Source of the DNA: Tupaia tana
Taxonomy: Eukaryota > Chordata > Mammalia > Scandentia > Tupaiidae
Direction of reading: 5' to 3'
DNA: 64,000 nucleotides
Assembly: GCA_026018925.1 (NCBI GenBank)
Contig: JAKSZU010000002.1
Location: 91,229,475 to 91,293,474 of the forward strand
Translations under genes and position numbers: made by a program
Part shown: in pieces, positions 56,371 through 64,000 of the stretch
Layout of the letters: each line of letters opens with the position of its first letter
Position numbering within the stretch: position 1 is the stretch's first letter
The notes under the pieces: generated by a model
The model's input: the letters and a program-made list of their open reading frames with translations, nothing else
Databases searched by the model: none
Told to the model about the DNA's origin: nothing

Positions 56371-56560
56371 CTGGGGCCATGGTGGCATGATGGTTAAGGC
56401 ACTTGACTCCCACGTGGTCTCCCACAGTTCAAGTCCCAGACCTGGTAGCTTGTTTTCTCTCTCTCTCTCTCTCTGTTTCTCTGGTGAGCACATGTGCCCT
56501 ACAGCAAATTTTTAAAAATAATAATAATGAATTAAATAAGATAAATAATTCTTTACTTAA
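56371..56560 (+). mobile_element. Type B SINE
   Basis: TSD AAAATCCRTGCATA (56357-56370; 56561-56574). Head TGGGGCCATGGTGGCATGATGG is shortened at the start. Confidence 0.88.
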
Positions 56561-56574
56561 AAAATCCATGCATA

Positions 56575-56961
56575 TTTTTGACTCCTCCAAAATTTTACTA
56601 CTAACTTACATTCAGTGGAAGCCTTACATAAACCATCAATTAACACACATGTGTTAATGGAAGATGTTTCATATTTTGTGTGTTTGTATGTTCTTACAAA
56701 GTTAGAGAAAAAGAAAAGGTTATTAAGAAAATCATGAGGAAGCAACAATATATTATAGCACTGTACTGTATTTTCAAATATATTTATTGAAAACTACCTG
56801 CTTATAAGTAGACCATAAAGTTCAACCCTGTGCTGTTCAAGGGTCAAGTGTTATCCCTTCCTATATGTGTTAATTATATCATCAAGATCGTATTAAATAT
56901 ATAATTCTACATATTGCTATTCACCTAACATATAAAAAGAATACTTTTAATTACATGCTTT
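56575..56961. other. Intergenic DNA, unassigned
   Basis: AT-rich, no named repeat. Confidence 0.3.
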
Positions 56962-56978
56962 AGTTATAAGTCTCTTTA

Positions 56979-57157
56979 TTTTTTAAAGAATTTATTTGTT
57001 TCATTCTATTTGTTATTATTATGTTTTAATTTGACCACACAGAGACAGATAGAGAGACAGGGAAAGCAAGAAAGCAAGCTGCCAGGTGCGGGATCCAAAC
57101 CATTGTCAGCCATGTGGGAATCCAGCGCCTTTAATTACCCTGCCACCTGCTGGCCCT
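56979..57157 (-). mobile_element. Type B SINE, antisense
   Basis: Perfect 17-bp TSD AGTTATAAGTCTCTTTA (56962-56978; 57158-57174). Type B was therefore also retroposition-competent fairly recently. Confidence 0.92.
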
Positions 57158-57217
57158 AGTTATAAGTCTCTTTAGATCAGGGAATCTATGACATACCAGA
57201 AGATATGTGGATTTCTC

Positions 57218-57464
57218 TCTCTTTTTTTAGAGAGAGAGAGATTTTTGCTATTGAGCACATGTACTCACCAGAGAGAGAGAAAGTGAGAAGTCACCCTCTA
57301 GGGGGATGGCCACATCTCAATCCCTTCTCCTTCATTCTCCTTGGGATTTGGGGCAGGCATGCATATGCACCCTGCATGAGTTTTAAGCCTCCAGGTCTGG
57401 GATTCAAACCATAGTCAGTCACAAGGGAGTCCAGTGCCTTAACCACTACGCCACCTGCTGGCCC
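57218..57464 (-). mobile_element. tRNA-SINE, antisense
   Basis: TSD-like ATGTGGATTTCT/CCATGGATTTCT. Body with CACCCTCTAGGGGGATGG. Head ACCACTACGCCACCTGCTGGCCC: a type B head on a type A body. Confidence 0.85.
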
Positions 57465-57474
57465 TGATCCATGG

Positions 57475-57945
57475 ATTTCTTGATTTGCAAAATCATAGAG
57501 GTATAAGCACATTGGTGTATATGTCATCTTCTTTGGAAGGTGTTTCGTATGTTCATCAGGTTCTCAGAGTGATCTTTTAACTAATAGAAGGTTAAAAGCT
57601 TCTGGTTTTCAAATACTGTCATGTAAATTCCAGCAGCCCCACAGCTGGTGCACATTGAATACTTTAATTTCAACTAGTCTTAAGTGACATGAAGGATTAT
57701 GGCACAAGGCTCACCATAACTTACAAAAGCATGGATTTGAACCACAATGTGCAAGCCAGACCCTTAGCTCTCAAGTGAGCCCAGCACCCCATCACAGCAA
57801 AACCCACTTATTCTCGCGTAACGATGAACTCTCCTGAAACAGGTAAAACGGCCTGTTGGTATAATCCATGGGGAGTTAACAATGGAAGTAGGCTGGCAGG
57901 CAGCGGAAGGAAGCAGGCCAGCCAGTGTAACAGGGAGAAGAAAAT
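57475..57945. other. Intergenic DNA, unassigned
   Basis: No gene or named repeat recognised. Confidence 0.3.
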
Positions 57946-57946
57946 T

Positions 57947-58172
57947 GGGGTGGCTGGCGGCCTGAATGAGGGGGCTGGATCCCACATGATTAATGGGCAG
58001 TACAAATCTCAACTGCAAAAGCTTAGAAAATACACTGAGTTCATGTGTGTGCATATTCAGATTCCAACAGGATGGAGAAAAGGAGAGAGGCTTGCATAAC
58101 CACATCCTCCTTATCCTCTCTCTTTCTGTCTCTCTTTGCTGAGTGCACACACCATTTCTCAACTAAAAAAAA
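57947..58172 (+). mobile_element. Old tRNA-SINE (type C)
   Basis: GGCTGGATCCCACATGATTAATGG, CTTAGAAAATACACTGAG, GCATAACCACATCCTCC, CT tract, and GAGTGCACACACCATTTC before A9. Confidence 0.65.
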
Positions 58173-58542
58173 AGATACATATATAGAGATGAGATGAGAT
58201 TATCAGCGAGAATCCAGGATCCAAGGAGCTTGGGTTTTAGATACTGACAGTGAACGCAGTGGCCAGGATAAAGCTGACAGAACGGGTTTAGTCAAAGGCT
58301 GTTCCATCTCCTGAGTGACTATGGCTCCTAGGCATGGACAGGGCTAGAGCAGTGACTTCAAGATCATTCAGGTAGCTCAAACCCAGAACTGGAATTTTCA
58401 AGAAGATGATTGGGTACCCCTACGTAAATTAAACCAATAAGCTAAGGATGCATTTCCCTCCCATGGCGAATGGCACACAACTTTAGAGGGTTTTTCCACT
58501 TCTGAGCATTCTTTGCGCCTGCTTTGGTTAATTTTTTAAAAT
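58173..58542. other. Intergenic DNA, unassigned
   Basis: No gene or named repeat recognised. Confidence 0.3.
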
Positions 58543-58546
58543 TTTC

Positions 58547-58550
<4 letters not shown>

Positions 58551-58620
<70 letters not shown>

Positions 58621-58672
58621 CTATATATATGCACACACGTATATATATATATATGTATGTATATATATAACA
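58551..58672. repeat. Compound (TA)n(CA)n(TA)n microsatellite
   Basis: About 18 TA units, then about 14 CA units, then TATATATGCACACACGTATATATATATATATG. It abuts the 3' end of an antisense L1 and probably grew from its A-rich tail. Confidence 0.9.
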
Positions 58673-59100
58673 ATTATATGTATTTACAGGGTACAAGGTG
58701 ATTTTTCAGTGCAAGGATGCAATGTGTAGTGATTAAATTGGAGTAATTAGTACATCTATCATCTCAATCTTATGTCATGACTTCGTGTTGGAAACATTCA
58801 ACAACCTTGCTTTTAGCTATACAGTAAATTGTGGTCAATGGTATTACCCATGTGTATTTTATAACTCTAGAAATTGTTCCTCTTATCTATCTGCAATTTT
58901 GTTTCTGTTACCAATCTCTCTCTAGCCTCCCACTCTCCTGACCTCTCCCCTGCTCTAGCCGTGGTTCTTGTACTCTCTACTTCTATGAGGTCATCCTTTT
59001 CCATTTCCACGTGGGTGCGAGCATGCCATGTTTCTCCGCAAGCCTGGCTCACTGCACTTAACATCGGGTGCTGCAGGCTCGCAGCAATGGCTTAATATAC
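58673..59100 (-). mobile_element. L1 3' UTR/ORF2 end, antisense
   Basis: TATTTACAGGGTACAAGGTG, GCAATGTGTAGTGATTAAAT, TACATCTATCATCTCAATC, CTCTACTTCTATGAGGTCATCC and GGCTCACTGCACTTAACATC follow the antisense L1M 3' end. No intact frame. Confidence 0.8.
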
Positions 59101-59748
59101 GTGATCGTGGCAGAATTCCCTTTTCACTTCTCCCTCATGGAAGTCATGTTCTCTGCCCTAGGCACACACTGTTACCTTAATCGTTCGTTTCCAGCTCAGT
59201 CGTGGTATTTCCTGGAGCATTTCATGCTCATTAAGAACTGCGGCTGTAACTCCCCTGGAGCCTCCCATGCGTGTTAGCCCAAGGGGGCCCAGGCTGAGAG
59301 TCTCACACGGAAGCTGCCACTTGGCTGTATTGTTAGGTTTCATCACAAACATCATTTTCTTCAGAAACAGGAAAATCCAGTTCTCAATTATAAAATTATT
59401 TTACACTTCTCAAGTTTAAACTCACACTCTGGTGTTGTGTTTCTGTTTTCCATTCTGTGTAGATGATGTAGAATTTAAAGTTTAGCTTGCTAAAGAAAAA
59501 AAGAGAGAGAAAAAAGAAAATGTATTGCTCAAATGGGTCCTTTGCCACTCAGAAAGCAACTAGACCAAACAACTGAGAAAATCCCATGGAGAGAGTCAGG
59601 ACTTACAAAGGCCAGGTTGTACTCAAATAACTCCTCATTACTCCATCCTGATTTTGAAACGGTCTCCTCTGGGCCTTAGTCTCTCATTTTTTGGATAGCA
59701 CAATCTCACCTCCTTTTCGGAAAGTGAAGAGTAATTCTGAAATCTGGT

Positions 59749-59785
<37 letters not shown>

Positions 59786-59810
59786 TTAATATCAAATAAG
59801 ATAAAACTGC
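59101..59810. other. Intergenic DNA, mostly unassigned
   Basis: The first 100-150 bases may continue the L1. A poly(A) tract lies at 59754-59782. No gene recognised. Confidence 0.35.
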
Positions 59811-60067
59811 GGGACCAGCCGTTGGCGTAATGGCTATGTTGCTAGACTCCCATGTAGTCGACCACGATTCAAGTCCTGGACCCTGTGGCTCAAACTCATG
59901 CCGGGCACGTGTACATGCATGCCCAAGATCCCGAGAGGAGAATGGAGAAGGAATTGCGCTCTGGCCATCCCCCTGGAGGGTGATTTCTCGCTCTCTGTCT
60001 CTCTCTGTCTTTCTGGTGAGCACGCACGCCCTATAGCAAAAACCACCTCAATAATAATAATAATAAA
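59811..60067 (+). mobile_element. Type A SINE
   Basis: GGGACCAGCCGTTGGCGTAA head, palindrome CCCCCTGGAGGG, tail (AATAAT)n. No convincing TSD. Confidence 0.87.
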
Positions 60068-60604
60068 AAGATCAAAGTGCTAAAATAGTTTTCAGTTTCA
60101 CTAAGTATATAAAATAAATAAACTTGCTCTTCCCCATAATGGAGCAAGATAATTATTCCACACAATCATCAGGGTTTTGGCAAGCCAAATCCACTTGAAA
60201 AAATAATCCCCAGAGATTTAAAAGGAAAAAGGGCCCTCAAATGTCACTTAACTCCATTTCCATAACTGTAATTACCTCTGTTATATCAAACTTCCTAGTT
60301 GCTATCTTCTGTTTTCTTTACTCATTAACTTAGTATTTCCTGACCTGATGTTAATAGCTCACAGAATAGTTTCTGTTTAATAACAACCCTCAGGAACTAC
60401 TTGTATGTCATAAAAACTGTACTCACATTTTCACAGGACAATCAAACATTATGCAAAACCAACATCTAGCCATAAACATCACTGCGCTCTAAGTTTCTGA
60501 TTCCTGAGCCTATGACAATTAAATTGTTTAGCCTCAGAACCCAGATTACCTATGCAATCTTGTATAATAGTGAGATAAGATCATTTACCCAGGTTAAGTT
60601 GTGC
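60068..60604. other. Intergenic DNA, unassigned
   Basis: No gene or named repeat recognised. Confidence 0.3.
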
Positions 60605-60830
60605 CAGAGGAAAATATTCATTCCTCTATTCAGTAATTATTATGAAGACCCTACTATGTGCCAAACTCTGCTAGAAGCTGAAGATTCAGCGGTGGAAGAC
60701 CAAGTCTGTGATCTCTATGAGCCAGCGTTCTAGGGCTGAAAGGCGATACTTAAACACATAAACAAGCAAGATAACTTAATAAAGATAAATACTAGAAGGA
60801 AAATGAAACAGAGTGATATGATAAAGTATC
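60605..60830. mobile_element. L2-like fragment
   Basis: ATTCAGTAATTATTATGAAGACCCTACTATGTGCCAAACTCTGC, GCTGAAGATTCAGCGGTGG, GATCTCTATGAGCCAGCGTTC and AAACACATAAACAAGCAAG follow a well-known order of antisense L2-type sequence. Confidence 0.65.
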
Positions 60831-60901
60831 GTTAGATCAGAGTAGGCCTTAGTTACTCAACTCATTCATTTGTTTAAATAATGATTCTTAAAATTTTAGG
60901 A

Positions 60902-61147
60902 GAATTTTTTTTTGAGAGATTTTTGCTATAGGGCGTATGCACTCACCAGAAAGATAGAGACAGAAAGCGAGAAATCCCCCAGGGGGATGGCCATGCAGCA
61001 ATCCATTCTCCTCCATTCTCCTCTCAGGATCTTGGGCACACACGCACAAATGCCCAGCGTAAATTTAAGCCACCGGTTCCGGGACTCAAACCCCAGTAGA
61101 CTACATGGGAATCCAGCGACATAGCCATTATGCCAACTGCTGGTCCC
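60902..61147 (-). mobile_element. Type A SINE, antisense
   Basis: TSD AAATTTTAGGA (60891-60901; 61148-61158). The palindrome has collapsed to CCCCCAGGGGG. Short poly(T). Confidence 0.9.
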
Positions 61148-61158
61148 AAATTTTAGGA

Positions 61159-61444
61159 TACATTTTAATTAAAACTATTCCAGAAGTCAGAAGAGAGGAG
61201 AGTTTTTTCCTTACATTTGGTGTAGATTTTTGATCACTCATTTCTAACAACTCTTTTGATTGCTTTTAACTGGAGAAAATACTTCCCTATCCCACTCTCT
61301 CATCCTTTTTGGAGATGAGGAAAACCAAGACCTTTGATAAAGAATAATTCCATCTACATTAATAATCAGAGTAGCTACTCAGGAACATCCTGACTCAGTA
61401 GGAAGGGGGAAAAGGTCCCAGATACAGTCTGCATTAAAATTCCC
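61159..61444. other. Intergenic DNA, unassigned
   Basis: No gene or named repeat recognised. Confidence 0.25.
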
Positions 61445-61457
61445 TTACTTCATTTTT

Positions 61458-61717
61458 AAAACTTTTTATTAGGTTTTTGCCATAGGGCACGTGTGCTCAC
61501 CAGAGACACTGAGGGAAAATGAGATATGAGCACTCACACACACACACCCAGGGAAATGGTCATGCCACAATCCCTTCTCTCCATTTCGCTCTCAAGATTT
61601 TGGGCACATGCCCACAGATGCCCGGTGTGATTTTTCAAGCCACTGGTCCAGAGCTCGAACTGTAGTGGGCCATGTGGGAATCCAGTGCCTTACTCACCAG
61701 GCCATCTGCAGGCCCGG
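61458..61717 (-). mobile_element. tRNA-SINE, antisense (older)
   Basis: TSD-like CTTACTTCATTTTT (61444-61457) and CTTATTTCCATTTT (61718-61731). A (CA)n tract replaces the palindrome region. Confidence 0.8.
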
Positions 61718-61731
61718 CCTTATTTCCATTT

Positions 61732-62515
61732 TAGTAGGTTCACAGGAGGGGAGAAGGAGTAGTAGCTAGTGTGGAACATGGCATTGAACGTGTTAGTCCA
61801 TTTCCCTCAGGCCTCCTTTGACCCTGTTCTGGGAGTACACAGATTCTCTTAGGATGAAAAATGGCAAGGAGTGAGAAAGAGTATAAAGTAAGTCTGATCA
61901 AAAGTGATGCTTAACTCAAGAAAGTAAATAATGACTTCGAGAAGTCTTCCATCAACACTTGAGTGGCAACAATATATGGAAATAATGTTCCCCTCAAGAG
62001 AAAAAGAAAAATCAAAGGGCAAGATGTTTCTGGTTTTGATCAATAAACCAAAGAATCCTAAATTCTTAACCTCTTACTCAAGCACTTACTTTGGGCTACT
62101 GGAAAAATCTAGCCTCAGTTGGGTGATGCCTTTAATTCACCAGAATGAGTTCACTAGTTTGTGTGAAAGCTGGGTTAGTTCTGAGAAATAAGAAATAAGC
62201 AGTGCACACATGCACATGTGACAGCACATGCCACAAAACATACACACACATTCAACATGCTGTTTGCATTTTGGCTTAGTGACTTGGCTTATTTCCTGCA
62301 TGACAATCAGGGTCCTGGACAGCTTTCAGGAATTGTCTTGAGTTTTTGCAATGACATTGTTTTCTCCATCAGTTACATTTACCATCAAGTTTCCTGCCAT
62401 GGTCAGATAACCAGCCTAAAGTCACCAAACATAAAATTTACAGCCTCTAAGCAAAACCAGATAATCCCAAAGGGCCAGCTCCACCGGCCCTGCCTGTGTC
62501 CTACTCCCTCCCCAG
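61732..62515. other. Intergenic DNA, unassigned
   Basis: No gene or named repeat recognised. Confidence 0.3.
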
Positions 62516-62519
62516 GCCC

Positions 62520-62760
62520 AGGACTCAGCCTTCAGGTTTTAAGGCCTCTGGAAGCCTTACCTGACTCTGACCGAGGCTGAGTTAGGGACCTCTTCATGCT
62601 CATCCCTAGGTACACACACCACACTACACTGTAATGGCCTATTTCTTCATACTCCTTGCCCAGGACCATGCTCTCTGAGGCAGGCACCTTGTCCACAGCT
62701 GTATCCAAGGCACCCAGCATGGCACTCAGAATAAACAAGTGAGCAATGAGGAAAGCTGAG
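62520..62760 (+). mobile_element. L2 3' end, sense
   Basis: GGAAGCCTTACCTGACTCTGACC, CACTGTAATGGCCTATTTC, GAGGCAGGCACCTTGTCC, TATCCAAGGCACCCAGCATGGC and GAGCAATGAGG match the L2 3' end in order. Confidence 0.75.
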
Positions 62761-63014
62761 GGAATGAGCGAACAATTCCTTTCTCACTGAGCACAGGAGA
62801 TGGGGAAGATGCAGTAAGAAAGAAGAGAGTGAAGGAAACGAGAGATGAAGAAGAAAAGACAGGGACTATAACTAGCCACCTCTTGGAAACCATCCCTAGT
62901 GGCTTGGCAGGACCAGAATTCCTGAGTCAGCTTCTAAAGGACATTCCATGGGCATGTTATTTAAATATTAAACAATCTAGAATTTAAGACATGGGTCCTA
63001 AAATTAAAAATGTA

Positions 63015-63200
63015 GTGGGGCTGGCAGGTGGTGTGGTAGTTAAGGTGCTGGATTCCCACATGGCTGACTGCGGTTTGAGTCTCAGACCTGGTGGCTTGTT
63101 TTCTCACTTCCCTTTCTCTCTCTCTGTGTCTCTCTCTGGTAAAATTTGAAAAATAAATAATAATAACAAATTCAATAAATAAATAAATATTTTTTAAAAG
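63015..63200 (+). mobile_element. Type B SINE
   Basis: GTGGGGCTGGCAGGTGGTGTGG head, pyrimidine tract, GGTAAAATTTGAAAAATAAATAATAATAAC tail. Confidence 0.82.
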
Positions 63201-63221
63201 ATTTGCCTTAAAAAAAAAAGT

Positions 63222-63470
63222 AGCATTGGCAGTAGCATATTAACCTGTAGTGCTGGAAGCCCCTGGCCGACGGCAGGTTCAGATCCCAAACTGATCCGAC
63301 ACGCCTGGGGAAATGTGTGCCCAAGATCCTGACTGGCTGGAGGGCTGCAGGAAGGGACTCCTGGTATAAGGAGAGCTTGACAAAGATCTTCTGTCTGTCT
63401 GTCTCTCTTGCATGTGCATGCACGTGCATGCTTTTCATTTCTCATGAAAGAAATAATAAACTGTAAACTA
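63222..63470 (+). mobile_element. Type D SINE
   Basis: TAGCATTGGCAGTAGCATATTAAC head with GGCAGGTTCAGATCCC as B-box-like segment. Body CCAAGATCCTGACTGGCTGGAGGG shared in part with the copy at 692. (TCTG)n and AATAATAAAC end. Confidence 0.55.
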
Positions 63471-64000
63471 AAACAAAATTAAAAATGTGAAGAGAGAAAC
63501 ATTCAGTATGGGAATCTTGCTTCAAAGAACCAAGCAGGTAGGTCTAATAAATCAGGTTTCCCTCTGCTCCATGGTGTGTGGGATGATTTACTATATCCAT
63601 AAAGGAAATTAGAGGACTCTGAGCTGAGAGACACTCTGGAGGCCTGAGGTGGGGATGGCCCAGACACAGAGCTGTGTTTGCAGACGTGGCTGAGGGAAAG
63701 GAGGGCTCCAGCTGCCCCAAGTTCACGGGTGACAGCATTCGAGAGCAGAGAGGGGCACCAGCAGCTCTGTCACACGGCTGGCCAACTCAGTGGAATGTCA
63801 AGGCAGGAGGCCGAAGCTGTCGTCAAAGCTGCAGATCGGCTAGGTCTGTCCCAGGTTTTCTTCATTCACATTTAGGAAGTCTGTAATATTTAAAATGATC
63901 TCTAGCAGTTTCATACTAGGTCATTAGAACACTTAAAATAGTTAAAAATGTTCAGGCTTTATCACACCAAGAAAATAACTGTATGAAACAGAATAAAAGT
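63471..64000. other. Intergenic DNA, unassigned
   Basis: No gene or named repeat recognised up to the window end. Confidence 0.3.

Noticed and set aside
1-64000. A new multi-gene system (defence, biosynthetic or similar)
   Set aside because: The window holds one exon of a conserved sulfotransferase gene plus repeats; nothing supports any additional coding system.

Overview
This is vertebrate, mammalian DNA: one protein-coding exon in 64 kb, dense retroposons, no operon-like gene packing, and MIR, L2, L1 and MaLR (MLT1) fossils shared by placental mammals. About fifty tRNA-derived SINE copies, many with intact target-site duplications (TSDs), belong to a lineage-specific family. Three loci resemble short 7SL-derived (Alu/B1-like) SINEs, which are known from Euarchontoglires. 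Together these make a colugo (Dermoptera, whose tRNA-SINE is called CYN) my best guess. The organism call is an inference, not a database match.

The only gene recognised is UST (uronyl 2-sulfotransferase), on the + strand. Its terminal coding exon lies at 39105-39388. Bases 1-39104 are then the last UST intron. Bases 39389 to about 42,030-42,150 are the 3' UTR, with AATAAA signals at 42011 and 42123. The rest, to 64000, is intergenic DNA downstream of UST.

Repeats by region. 1-5.7 kb holds SINEs of several ages and an MLT1 LTR. 5.7-12.7 kb is almost free of young SINEs and contains MIRs. 12.7-16.5 kb is a SINE cluster, partly nested. 16.5-26 kb has scattered young SINEs. 26.2-28.3 kb has no recognised repeat. 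28.3-35.1 kb is SINE-rich. 36.5-37.7 kb is an old L1 3' end carrying a mariner-type miniature element. 38.9-43.0 kb, around the exon and UTR, has no SINEs. 43-64 kb mixes SINEs, an antisense MLT1 LTR, an L2-like fragment, an antisense L1 3' end with a (TA)n/(CA)n tract, and more mariner-type elements.

No rRNA gene, functional tRNA gene, CRISPR array, intact transposase or intact retrovirus was seen. The most informative oddities are a non-autonomous mariner-like family (four clear copies and one degraded), a SINE copy truncated at the B box, a SINE copy with a template-switch inverted repeat, SINE-in-SINE nesting, and a two-armed Alu-like locus.
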